37,665 bases of DNA from UBA4416 sp046345275. Its GTDB lineage: Bacteria; Bacteroidota; Bacteroidia; B-17B0; Aurantibacillaceae. The notes beneath the pieces are model-generated. The model searched no databases. It saw only the letters and a list, made by a program, of their open reading frames with translations, and was not told where the DNA came from. The stretch covers positions 1-37,665 of the forward strand of contig JBKDJY010000155.1 in NCBI GenBank assembly GCA_046345275.1, in the 5' to 3' direction. Below, piece by piece: positions 1 to 8,049 of this stretch; the first letter of the stretch is position 1; the number at the start of each line of letters is the position of its first letter. Position numbers and translations under genes: made by a program.

Positions 1-87
1 ATCCTGATCAGGTGTATATTGATTAACGATTTGTCAATCAATAACGGGTATAATCTCAGCCTAATAAAAATCGAATTTTAAATTTTT

Positions 88-115
88 AATATTGAATCAG
101 GTTTAATTCAATATT
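88..115. terminator. AT-rich hairpin, possible terminator
   Basis: AATATTGAAT at 88-97 is a perfect inverted repeat of ATTCAATATT at 106-115, with an 8-base loop. It lies just after the TAA that closes the stop-free run at positions 1-81, so it may be the terminator of a gene entering from the left. The stem has only two G-C pairs and no clear T-run follows, so this is weak. Confidence 0.25.
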
Positions 116-162
116 CTTCATTTACATTCAACATTTCAAAAAGCACCCCTATAAGATTGGCG

Positions 163-170
163 CAAATATA
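163..170 (-). promoter_or_regulatory. Possible Bacteroidota -7 box
   Basis: The minus strand reads TATATTTG, matching the Bacteroidota -7 consensus TAnnTTTG. No TTG-type -33 element is seen at the right distance. It would drive transcription to the left, out of the window, and no start codon with an open frame follows it before position 1. Confidence 0.18.
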
Positions 171-601
171 ATACTTAGAAATTAATATGACATTGATTTT
201 TTTATAAGTAATTGATTTTTTTAATCCTTCATGAACCCAATTAAACTAATTTATTGAAGAGTAAAATCTGGTAAAAAACTTCAACAAGTTGTTTTTTCGT
301 CATGATTACTGTTACCATTACCAAGCAATGCCTTCAAATTTAATCAATCATACTCTTAAAAGTATATTGATTAAAATGCTATAATTGAAAAATATTCGTG
401 AGTCAATTATTTTATTTTGGAAGAAAAACACACACATTATTAATTTAAATTCCAATCAACTCGTTATTGCTTATGTCAGTATGAATTTAATTTCCTATCG
501 ATATTTCTTCCACCAGTTTTTTTTAACTTAACAAGAGATTATGCATTATAAATGCTATTTTTATCTCTAAATTTTCAAAAAAGTATTTAAAGAAAAAGAC
601 A

Positions 602-1633
602 ATGAGTTCAAACACAACAGGAAACGATTCCATTAAAATTTTAACAAAAATATATCAGTGGCGTAAACCACTCATCATCGTAACATTAGTAGCTGCAATA
701 CTTTCATCTATTGTTTCGTTTTTGATTTCACCTCAATACTTAGCAACAGCAATTATTTTTCCAGCGCGTACATTTTCTGTTTCAAAATTATTAGTGGAAC
801 TTAATACGGGCAATCAAGAAGATTATATGGAATATGGGGATGAAGATGATTGTGAAAAATTATTACAAATTCTTAATTCGGCAGATATTAGAAACAGCAT
901 TGCTGATGAATATAATTTATGGCAACACTGGAAAATCAATAAAGATAATGCTTTAGGGAATTATTACATGAAGCTAAAATGGACAGAAATGGTTTCTTTT
1001 AAACGGACAGATTATCTTTCAATTAAAATAAATGTATATGATTACCAATCAGACAGAGCAGCTAAAATTGCCAATTCTATTGTTTCTTATGCCGATTCAG
1101 TTAAAAATAGAATGACGAAGGTAGTTGCCAAGGAGGCACTGATGATTATTAAAGAGGAATATGAAGTTACACTCGAAAATATTAAAACCTTAGAAGATAG
1201 TTTACAATCCATTAGGGAAGTTGGGGTGATTGATTATAAATCAGAAACGGAAGCTTACGCAAAAGCAATGGCTAAAGCGGTTTCTAAAGGAGATGATGCC
1301 GCCGTAAAGAGGCTAGAGAAAAAAATGGATTTGATACAAACATACGGAATGGCTTATCAAGATTTATTTGAGAAACTAAAAAAATATCGCTTTAAGTATT
1401 TGGTTATTGTTAGCAAATATGATGATGCACGCGTTAATTATGAAAGAAATTTACCATCAAATTTTTTAATAGAAAAAGCCGTAAGGATTGACAAACCAGC
1501 CAGACCATTTAAAACACTCATTGTTGCAATCTCTACCGTATCAGCTTTTATTTTATCATTAATCTATTTATTGTTTTCTGATAAGTTGCTTGATATCAGA
1601 AAAACCATCATTCAACAATCTAAAAAAGATTAA
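602..1633 (+). CDS. Wzz-like polysaccharide chain-length determinant
   Basis: This 343-residue inner-membrane protein has the classic Wzz layout: a first membrane helix at about residues 23-43, a long mostly helical periplasmic part with a coiled-coil-like stretch around 185-275, and a second membrane helix at about 306-326 preceded by a Pro-rich segment (KPARPFK). It lacks a C-terminal kinase domain, so it is the short co-polymerase type and not a Wzc. Such proteins set the chain length of polymers made by Wzy, and the next gene in the same direction is a Wzy/ligase-type protein, which supports the call. The ATG at 602 is the first in frame and has no obvious Shine-Dalgarno sequence. The exact polymer it serves is unknown. 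It stands on the opposite strand from the main cluster. Confidence 0.8.
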   Translation: MSSNTTGNDSIKILTKIYQWRKPLIIVTLVAAILSSIVSFLISPQYLATAIIFPARTFSVSKLLVELNTGNQEDYMEYGDEDDCEKLLQILNSADIRNSIADEYNLWQHWKINKDNALGNYYMKLKWTEMVSFKRTDYLSIKINVYDYQSDRAAKIANSIVSYADSVKNRMTKVVAKEALMIIKEEYEVTLENIKTLEDSLQSIREVGVIDYKSETEAYAKAMAKAVSKGDDAAVKRLEKKMDLIQTYGMAYQDLFEKLKKYRFKYLVIVSKYDDARVNYERNLPSNFLIEKAVRIDKPARPFKTLIVAISTVSAFILSLIYLLFSDKLLDIRKTIIQQSKKD

Positions 1634-1636
1634 TTG

Positions 1637-1648
1637 GAAACATGTTTC
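1637..1648. repeat. 12-base perfect palindrome between wzz-like and wzy-like genes
   Basis: GAAACATGTTTC is perfectly self-complementary and sits in the 73-base gap just after the stop of the Wzz-like gene. It could be a small operator or part of a transcript hairpin, but a 12-base palindrome can also arise by chance in AT-rich DNA. Confidence 0.2.
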
Positions 1649-1706
1649 GAATTAGATTTCGTGGTTAAATCAAATTTTTATACATCTATTTCTCTTGTAA
1701 AAAGAA

Positions 1707-3152
1707 ATGTTATCTAAAATTAAAAGCATTCATGTATTTTATTTTATTGTAGTTTCCTACATATTAACCAATGCCTATGTTTTAGCCTATAATAGACCAA
1801 ACTTTTATGCCTATAATTTAATTCCGTTATTATTATTGATTGCCATCCTTGCAATTTTTGATATTGAAAAAATCATGTACATCATGGTTTTTTCAACGCC
1901 ATTAGCCATTACGCTTCAAGAATTAGGCCTCACAGATAATTTAAATTTGAGTTTGCCCTCAGAGCCTTTGATGATTGCCATTTCAGCCATTTATCTGTTA
2001 AATGGAATAAGCCATCATATCACAGATAAAAAAATTTTAAAACATCCCATCACAATCATTATTATTTTACAAATCATTTGGATGTTTGTTTCCACGCTGT
2101 TTAGTGAATTGCCTTTGGTTTCTATTAAGTATTTTATTTCTCGTCTTTGGTTTTTAATTTCTTGTTATTTTATGTGTACGCAATTATTTAAAAACAAAAA
2201 CAAAATGATCACTCATATATTGTTGTATGCTTCTGCATTAGCAATCGTTGCGATTATTACGAACATCAAACATGCTTCTTATGGTTTTGATGAAAAAACA
2301 GCCGACTGGATTGTATCTCCTTTTTATAATGATCATACCGCTTATGGTTGTGTGTTAGCCATGTTTATTCCAGTTGTTGCAGTTATGTTCTTTTTAAAAA
2401 ATACACACTTCATTATCAAATTATTCAGTTTATTTTTATTTTTAGTTTTCATCGTTTCCATCATCACATCTTATGCCAGAGCAGGCTGGTTGAGTTTAGC
2501 GGTATCTTTATTTGTATTGATAACGTTAATTTTTAGAATAAAATTTAGAACACTTTTATTTACATTATTTGGAGGGATATTATTTTTTATGGTCTTTCAA
2601 TCTGAAGTGTTGATGTTTTTAAATAAAAATAATACGGATTCTGATGGTGACCTGATGCAAAACATCGAATCAATGACAAATATTTCTACAGACGTTTCAA
2701 ATGTTGAGCGTTTAAATCGTTGGAATTGTGCTTTACAAATGTTTCAAGAAAAACCTTTTTTAGGATTTGGACCAGGCACTTATCAATTTTTATACGCGCC
2801 TTACCAAAAAAGTAGTTTAAAAACAGTTATTTCCACAAATTTTGGAAATAGAGGAAATGCTCATAGCGAGTATTTAGGGCCATTAAGCGAACAAGGATTA
2901 ATTGGTGGATTGCTAGTGTTTGCTTTGGTTTTAGCGGTGATGTTTTTGGGATACCGATTGGTATATACCATTCAAGAAAAATCCCTTAAAGTTTTAACTA
3001 TCGCTATTTTAATGGGCATGACAACTTATTTTGTTCATGGATTTTTAAATAATTTTTTAGAGACTGATAAAGCGTCTGTTCCCTTTTGGGGATTTATGGC
3101 GATGTTGGTTTGCATCGACATTTATCATAAAAATGTGGTGGAAGAAAAATAA
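1707..3152 (+). CDS. O-antigen ligase/polymerase (Wzy_C) membrane protein
   Basis: A 481-residue protein of about a dozen hydrophobic helices. It carries the signature of the O-antigen ligase/Wzy family: an Arg/Gly-containing segment (YARAGWLSL) and, after a hydrophilic periplasmic loop of about 100 residues, the motif pair FLGFGPGTY and NAHSEYLGPLSEQGLIGG. Members either polymerise lipid-linked repeat units or ligate finished glycans to an acceptor, and sequence alone does not separate the two. It follows the Wzz-like gene after a 73-base gap on the same strand and probably works with it. Its stop lies 3 bases from the stop of the convergent carA. A second protein of this family is encoded at 11892-13142. 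Confidence 0.85.
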   Translation: MLSKIKSIHVFYFIVVSYILTNAYVLAYNRPNFYAYNLIPLLLLIAILAIFDIEKIMYIMVFSTPLAITLQELGLTDNLNLSLPSEPLMIAISAIYLLNGISHHITDKKILKHPITIIIILQIIWMFVSTLFSELPLVSIKYFISRLWFLISCYFMCTQLFKNKNKMITHILLYASALAIVAIITNIKHASYGFDEKTADWIVSPFYNDHTAYGCVLAMFIPVVAVMFFLKNTHFIIKLFSLFLFLVFIVSIITSYARAGWLSLAVSLFVLITLIFRIKFRTLLFTLFGGILFFMVFQSEVLMFLNKNNTDSDGDLMQNIESMTNISTDVSNVERLNRWNCALQMFQEKPFLGFGPGTYQFLYAPYQKSSLKTVISTNFGNRGNAHSEYLGPLSEQGLIGGLLVFALVLAVMFLGYRLVYTIQEKSLKVLTIAILMGMTTYFVHGFLNNFLETDKASVPFWGFMAMLVCIDIYHKNVVEEK

Positions 3153-3155
3153 ATG

Positions 3156-4262
3156 TTATTGATTCAAAAAGTTAACAAAATCGTCAAACAAGTATCTCGA
3201 ATCTAAAGGACCTGGGCAAGCTTCGGGGTGGTATTGTACCGAAAACACGGGTTTGTTTTTAATCCGAATCCCTTCAATGGTTTGATCATTTAAATTAACA
3301 TGGGTAATTTCAATGTTTTTGTTTTTTGCAATGTCCTCTGCATTAACGGTAAATCCGTGATTTTGAGAAGTTATTTCACACTTACCCGTGATAAGGTTTT
3401 TAACGGGATGGTTAATTCCCCGATGACCAGCATGCATTTTATAGGTTGAAATTCCTTGAGATTCAGCCAATAGTTGATGTCCTAAGCATATGCCAAATAT
3501 AGGTTTTCCAGTATCAACCAATTGTTTGATTAAATTAATTTCTTCTTTCATTACGCTTGGGTCTCCAGGGCCGTTACTCAGCATAAAGCCGTCAGCATTA
3601 AAATCTGTAATTTCTTTTAAATTCGTTTTTAAAGGAAATACTTTTAAGTAACAATTGCGTTCAACCAATGAGCGTAAAATATTTTTTTTGACCCCAAAAT
3701 CTAAAACTGCCACTTTGTGTTTGGCATTTTTTTCGCCTAATTCATAGGCCTTTTTTGTTGCTACTTTTGATGATAGCTCCAATCCATTCATGGATGGCAC
3801 TTTTGCTAAGATCTCTTTTAATTTTTCTACATCATTAATTTCAGAAGATATCAAACAATTCATCGCCCCTTTATCCCTCACATATCTCACAATGGCTCTT
3901 GTATCCACATCGCTGATAGAAACAATACCATCTTTTTCAAAATAATCTTGAAGTGATTGAGTGGCTCTTTTTCTAGAAAATCCGTTATTAAATTTTTTAC
4001 AAATCATTCCCGAAATTTTGATGCCATCACTTTCTACTTCTGAGGCTTCAATGCCATAGTTTCCAATATGCACATTGTTCATGATAACAATTTGTCCAAA
4101 GTATGATGGATCCGTAAATATTTCTTGATAGCCTGTCATCCCAGTATTGAAGCATATTTCGCCAGTAGTAGTGCCAATTTTTCCAGCAGCTTTTCCTTCA
4201 AATACTTTGCCATCTTCCAGTAACAAAATCGCTTTTTGCTTGATCTGATATTTGTGTTGCAT
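3156..4262 (-). CDS. carA: Carbamoyl-phosphate synthase small (glutaminase) subunit
   Basis: CarA hydrolyses glutamine and passes ammonia to CarB, making carbamoyl phosphate for arginine and pyrimidine synthesis in the cytoplasm. The 368-residue protein has the CarA N-terminal domain (residues 1-180) and a class I glutamine amidotransferase domain: LSNGPGDPS at about 229-236, the nucleophile Cys259 in GICLGHQ, and His345/Glu347 in YHPEACPGP. The length fits the family. The frame is open upstream to a TTG at 4295, but I prefer the ATG at 4262 because family members begin just before the conserved KAILLLEDG segment. No carB lies next to it. It is a housekeeping gene wedged between polysaccharide genes, ending 3 bases from the convergent wzy-like gene. 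Confidence 0.96.
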   Translation of the reverse strand: MQHKYQIKQKAILLLEDGKVFEGKAAGKIGTTTGEICFNTGMTGYQEIFTDPSYFGQIVIMNNVHIGNYGIEASEVESDGIKISGMICKKFNNGFSRKRATQSLQDYFEKDGIVSISDVDTRAIVRYVRDKGAMNCLISSEINDVEKLKEILAKVPSMNGLELSSKVATKKAYELGEKNAKHKVAVLDFGVKKNILRSLVERNCYLKVFPLKTNLKEITDFNADGFMLSNGPGDPSVMKEEINLIKQLVDTGKPIFGICLGHQLLAESQGISTYKMHAGHRGINHPVKNLITGKCEITSQNHGFTVNAEDIAKNKNIEITHVNLNDQTIEGIRIKNKPVFSVQYHPEACPGPLDSRYLFDDFVNFLNQ

Positions 4263-4360
4263 ATTAATTTTTAGAGTAAATTTTCTAAAGGCCAAAATTG
4301 CAAATAAATTGAAGACATAAAAAGATTTGTTAATAGGTTTTTAAAAAAAACATTTTTATT

Positions 4361-4446
4361 GCTTTGGGCGTTCCCTTCGGTCGGGCTTTACGTTACAATC
4401 TTTTTTTCGTGCCTCAAAAAAGGATTTTCACTACAATCCCTAACGC
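4361..4446. repeat. GC-richer intergenic element, probable dispersed repeat
   Basis: The 191-base gap between carA and the ABC exporter contains a block that is much richer in G and C than its surroundings. It has the pieces GGGCGTTCCC, TTCGGTCGGGCTTT, TTTCACTACAATCCCTAACGC. This wording (GGGCGTTCCC, then CGGGCTTT, then CTACAATCCCTAACGC) resembles a family of short non-coding repeats scattered between genes in flavobacteria and relatives, as far as I recall. A small CCC/GGG stem is possible around 4373-4385. It holds no open frame. Its function is unknown, and it may be a REP-like or miniature mobile element. Confidence 0.5.
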
Positions 4447-4453
4447 ATTACAA

Positions 4454-6238
4454 TCATTTTTTTTCGCCAATTTGTTGCCTCCACATGGCATAGTACAAAC
4501 CTTTTTCATTTAATAAATACTGATGTTTTCCAGATTCTATGATTGAGCCTTGTTCGAGTACAAAAATTTTATCTGCATGCATGATGGTAGAAAGTCGGTG
4601 AGCAATTAAAACTGTAATTTGGTTTTTATTAGAAGAAATTTCTCTAATCGTATTCGTTATTTCGCCTTCTGTAATAGAATCTAGGGCAGAGGTAGCCTCA
4701 TCAAAAATTAGTAAATTTGGATTTCGCAAGAGAGCCCTGGCAATAGATAAGCGTTGCTTTTCACCTCCCGATACTTTTATTCCACCCTCACCAATGGTTG
4801 TGTCAATTCCTTTGTCAGCCCGCTTTAATAAATTGCCACAAGCCGCTTTTGCCAACACAAGATTTAATTCTTCATCTGTTGCTTCTGGTTTTACAAACAA
4901 TAAATTATCTTTAATGGTACCTGAAAACAATTGCGAATCTTGTGTCACAAAACCCAATTGCTGTCTAAGCTCTGTTAAATCAATATCTAGGGCATTTGTT
5001 TGATTATAAAAAATAGTTCCTTCTTTTGGGATATATAAACCAACCAGCATCTTAACCAACGTTGTTTTTCCACTTCCTGAAGGACCAACAAATGCAATGG
5101 TTTCACCAGCATTGGCAGTAAATGAAATATTTTTTACGGCATAGCTTACAGTAGTTTGATGTTGAAATGAAACTGAAGAAAATTGTAAGCTACTAATTTT
5201 TCCAATGGATTTAGGATTAATGGGTATAGTTTCACTTTTGGAACCCATTAATTTAGCATAATTTTCCATGGATGCTTTGGTTTCATTGTAGGTAATGATA
5301 ATGTTACCCAATTCTTGCATCGGATTAAAAATGAAAAATGAAAAGAACATGAGCGTAATTAAATCGCCAGGTAAGATTGTTTTTTGGAAAACATAATAAT
5401 ACAAAACAAATACCAAGCATGTTCTAACAAAGTGAACTGTGGAGCCCTGTATAAAACTTAAACTTCTTATAAAACGCACCTTTTTTAATTCTAATCCTAA
5501 AATTTTTATAGTTGTGTTATTTAAGCGTTCTACTTCTTGATGTGTTAAGCCTAAACTTTTAACTAACTCGATGTTTCTTAGTGATTCGGTTGTAGCACCA
5601 GCTAGTGCAGTGGTTTCGCCTAATATTTGTTTAGAAATTGTTTTAATTTTTTTTCCTAAAAATGAACTGATAACTCCAATTGCAGGAACTGTGGCTAAAA
5701 ATAGAATGGACAACTTCCAGTCGAATTGAGTAACATAAAACATGACAAAGAAAATTCCCACAATGGATTGAAAAACGAGCGATATAAATAAAGTGATAAA
5801 CTTTTCACTATCTGTTTTTACTTTTTGTAACTTCCCTAAAGTTTCACCACTTCTTTGATCTTCGAAGTCTTGAAAAGGCAATTGGAGTGCTTTTTGTATC
5901 CCGTTAGTATACATTGTAGCGCCCACACGCTGAATAATGATATTGGTAAAATAATCTTGGAAATTTTTAGCAAGTCGAGAAACCATTGCTGCACCTATTG
6001 ATAAAAATAACCAAGGTAGAATTGCTTTTGAAAACTCAGAAAAATTTTTAAAAGTTCCTATTTTTAAAGCTACGTTATTTATTGCTTTTCCTGTAATAAT
6101 CGAATCACTTAATGAGAAACATATATTTATGCTTGCCAAACCCAATGCTAATATTAAATAAACTTTGTGTTGTTTTATATGCTGGTAAAGTATTTTCATT
6201 GATGGAAATTGGAAAAAGGGTTGTTTATTTTTAAGCAT
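4454..6238 (-). CDS. MsbA-like ABC exporter (fused permease and ATPase)
   Basis: A 594-residue half-transporter that should act as a homodimer in the inner membrane. Residues 1-330 form the six-helix ABC exporter membrane domain. Residues 350-594 form the ATPase: Walker A GPSGSGKT at 385-392, Q-loop Gln433, signature VSGGE at 489-493, Walker B LLIFDEA at 509-515, and switch His547. The family exports lipids, lipid-linked sugars, peptides or drugs, and the substrate cannot be read from sequence. The polysaccharide neighbourhood hints at lipid or glycan export, but the gene is separated from the cluster. ATG at 6238 is used; Met14 (MKILYQHIKQ) is a possible alternative start. It ends in TGA, which shows that TGA is a normal stop here. 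Confidence 0.9.
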   Translation of the reverse strand: MLKNKQPFFQFPSMKILYQHIKQHKVYLILALGLASINICFSLSDSIITGKAINNVALKIGTFKNFSEFSKAILPWLFLSIGAAMVSRLAKNFQDYFTNIIIQRVGATMYTNGIQKALQLPFQDFEDQRSGETLGKLQKVKTDSEKFITLFISLVFQSIVGIFFVMFYVTQFDWKLSILFLATVPAIGVISSFLGKKIKTISKQILGETTALAGATTESLRNIELVKSLGLTHQEVERLNNTTIKILGLELKKVRFIRSLSFIQGSTVHFVRTCLVFVLYYYVFQKTILPGDLITLMFFSFFIFNPMQELGNIIITYNETKASMENYAKLMGSKSETIPINPKSIGKISSLQFSSVSFQHQTTVSYAVKNISFTANAGETIAFVGPSGSGKTTLVKMLVGLYIPKEGTIFYNQTNALDIDLTELRQQLGFVTQDSQLFSGTIKDNLLFVKPEATDEELNLVLAKAACGNLLKRADKGIDTTIGEGGIKVSGGEKQRLSIARALLRNPNLLIFDEATSALDSITEGEITNTIREISSNKNQITVLIAHRLSTIMHADKIFVLEQGSIIESGKHQYLLNEKGLYYAMWRQQIGEKK

Positions 6239-6327
6239 GCAAATTTATTAAAACTAACATGATGCAACCCTAAATTGAATAACTTTTTAAATCAATAATT
6301 TTAAAAACAAATATTAAATTCGTCATC

Positions 6328-6417
6328 ATGAAATATCCATGTTTGCCTCAAGCAACAACACAAATGACTAAACTGGGTATTTCATATGACAATAAAAAAA
6401 ATAATTTAGACATATGA
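6328..6417 (+). CDS. Possible 29-residue leader ORF overlapping the C40 peptidase start
   Basis: An ATG at 6328 opens a 29-codon frame beginning MKYPCLPQATTQ. Its TGA (6415-6417) overlaps the ATG (6414-6416) of the following peptidase gene as ATGA, the usual geometry for translational coupling. There is no clear Shine-Dalgarno sequence and I recognise no family. It may be a chance frame in the 175-base divergent gap. Confidence 0.2.
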   Translation: MKYPCLPQATTQMTKLGISYDNKKNNLDI

Positions 6418-7190
6418 ATCATGGAATTTGTTTATTAAGCATCATACCTTGTCGTAAAGAACCCTCTGGTATGAGCGAAATGGTAACGCAATTATTATTT
6501 GGTGATGCATATACTGTTGTTGAAAGTCAAGAAGATTGGCTCAAAATTGAAACAACATTTGATCATTATCCTTGTTGGATAAGCGCAAAACAACATCAAC
6601 CTTTATCTGAAAAAGAATTTAATCAATTAGATTCATCAATCATCAGTTCTGAGCTTGTTCAAGTAATTACTAATCTCGATAGTAAAGCTGTTTTTCCAAT
6701 CACGATTGGCGCAACTTTACCAAACTTTAAAAACAATCAGTGTATCATTGGCAGTCATACTTTTTTATTTGAGGGAGTCACAGCTAGCAATTCTTTAAAG
6801 AAAATGGCTGAAGATTTAAAGCAAACAGCATTTTTGTTTTTAAATGCACCTTATATGTGGGGCGGAAAATCACCATTTGGCATTGACTGTTCAGGGTTTA
6901 CCCAATTAATTTTTAAATTAAATGGATATCAACTTCCACGAGATGCTTTTCAGCAAGTAGAATTGGGAATGCCTCTTAGTTTTGTTGAAGAAGCGCAAAC
7001 TGGAGATTTAGCTTTTTTTGATAATGAAGAAGGAAGTATTGTGCATGTGGGAATGGTAATTGATAACCAACAAATAATTCATGCAAGTGGTAGCGTTAGA
7101 ATTGATAAATTTGATCATTATGGCATTTTTAATTCAGATACAAAAAAATACTCACACATGTTAAGGGTTATAAAGCATCTTTTAAATTAG
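6414..7190 (+). CDS. C40 (NlpC/P60) cell-wall peptidase with SH3-like domains
   Basis: A 258-residue cysteine peptidase that cuts peptide stems of peptidoglycan fragments. Residues 1-120 resemble the bacterial SH3-like domains of the YkfC/dipeptidyl-peptidase VI group (it begins NHGICLLSIIPCRKEPS). The C-terminal NlpC/P60 domain has the catalytic Cys159 in FGIDCSGF, His211 in IVHVGM and a third polar residue, His223, in IIHASG. There is no signal peptide, so a cytoplasmic role in recycling murein peptides is likely. It lies alone, divergent from the ABC exporter and convergent with the next gene. The ATG at 6414 matches the usual N-terminus of Bacteroidota members. Confidence 0.88.
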   Translation: MNHGICLLSIIPCRKEPSGMSEMVTQLLFGDAYTVVESQEDWLKIETTFDHYPCWISAKQHQPLSEKEFNQLDSSIISSELVQVITNLDSKAVFPITIGATLPNFKNNQCIIGSHTFLFEGVTASNSLKKMAEDLKQTAFLFLNAPYMWGGKSPFGIDCSGFTQLIFKLNGYQLPRDAFQQVELGMPLSFVEEAQTGDLAFFDNEEGSIVHVGMVIDNQQIIHASGSVRIDKFDHYGIFNSDTKKYSHMLRVIKHLLN

Positions 7191-7280
7191 AATATTTTAA
7201 ATCCTATATGTTGATTTATTAGAAATGCTTATAATTCTGCCCATTAGCTGGTGTATGCAAAGTTTAGTTTTTTTATGCGT

Positions 7281-7970
7281 CTAATTTAAAAGCTTAAATT
7301 CAAACCAAAACCTGTCGTGTTCTGTAAATTTTTCTAGTGTCATTACAAATCCATTTTCTACCATTAATTTTAATAATTCTTCTTTCGTCATTGAGCCTCT
7401 GCACAAATTGCTATTATCAACTTTTGGGTTTCTAATAGATTCAAATAGTAAAAGTTTACCGTTTGGTTTTATAATTCTTTTAATATCAACGATCATTTTT
7501 ATAGGAGATTTGAAGTGATGAAGTGCGTCACGAAGAATTACTTTGTTAAAAGTATTTGAAGGTAGATTTGTCGACTCATTTTCACCAAGTATGATTTTAA
7601 ATTCATTTGTCATTTTATCACCTCTTATTTTTTTGCAAATAGTATTTATACTATCAAAATAAACAAAGCCTTCGTTTACAATGTCATTTAAATAAAAAAC
7701 AATTGAATCAGTAGAAACAGAATAAAGTGATGGATAATATCCATTATAACTTCCAACATCAGCAACTGTGTCTTGGGGCGCTAATTGAATAAAGGAAAGG
7801 TCTTTTTGAACCCAATTATAAATGGTGTCTTTATTTACACCTTTTGATTTTAATTTATTGAGTTTATATGAAGGATTTAAGCAAGTTTGTGAATTAATTA
7901 TGCATGATATAAAAATAAAACTAAAAAGAAAAATGTTCTTTCGTTTTTCAGTATTGAATTTTATTTTCAA
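7281..7970 (-). CDS. Exported SAM-methyltransferase-like protein
   Basis: This 229-residue protein combines an N-terminal export signal (basic MKIKFNTEKRKN, then hydrophobic residues 13-25) with a class I methyltransferase fold. Motif I is degenerate, VADVGSYNGYYP at 69-80: the Asp71, Gly73 and Gly77 positions are kept, but the middle Gly is Tyr. The later part is typical of the family (NKVILRDALHHFKSP, then IIKPNGKLLLFES). Cys23 in FISC could be a weak lipobox, and otherwise cleavage near residue 28 is likely. Since S-adenosylmethionine is not known to be available outside the cytoplasm, either the signal is a membrane anchor, the protein has lost methyl transfer, or it binds another ligand. 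It lies 79 bases after the asnB-like gene and may be its own unit. Confidence 0.7.
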   Translation of the reverse strand: MKIKFNTEKRKNIFLFSFIFISCIINSQTCLNPSYKLNKLKSKGVNKDTIYNWVQKDLSFIQLAPQDTVADVGSYNGYYPSLYSVSTDSIVFYLNDIVNEGFVYFDSINTICKKIRGDKMTNEFKIILGENESTNLPSNTFNKVILRDALHHFKSPIKMIVDIKRIIKPNGKLLLFESIRNPKVDNSNLCRGSMTKEELLKLMVENGFVMTLEKFTEHDRFWFEFKLLN

Positions 7971-8049
7971 AATATATAATTTTTAGTGATTGTCAAATCT
8001 TGTTTCTGTCTAGTTCCGAGGCATATTACAGCATCATCTTCATTTTATT

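Larger units (their letters stand above)
1..601. other. Gene-free left flank
   Basis: I see no convincing gene in this 601-base stretch. A short stop-free run at positions 1-81 on the plus strand, ending in TAA, could be the tail of a gene that begins outside the window, but other frames look equally protein-like and none is decisive. A 10-base inverted repeat (88-97 with 106-115) follows it. The rest is AT-rich, with all frames broken by stops. It presumably holds the promoter of the Wzz-like gene at 602, but I could not find a convincing TAnnTTTG box at a suitable distance. Confidence 0.6.

Noticed and set aside
1..81. Stop-free run at the left edge as the end of a gene
   Set aside because: Only 26 codons are visible, other frames and the minus strand also give protein-like short peptides, and no family motif is present, so I do not call a CDS.
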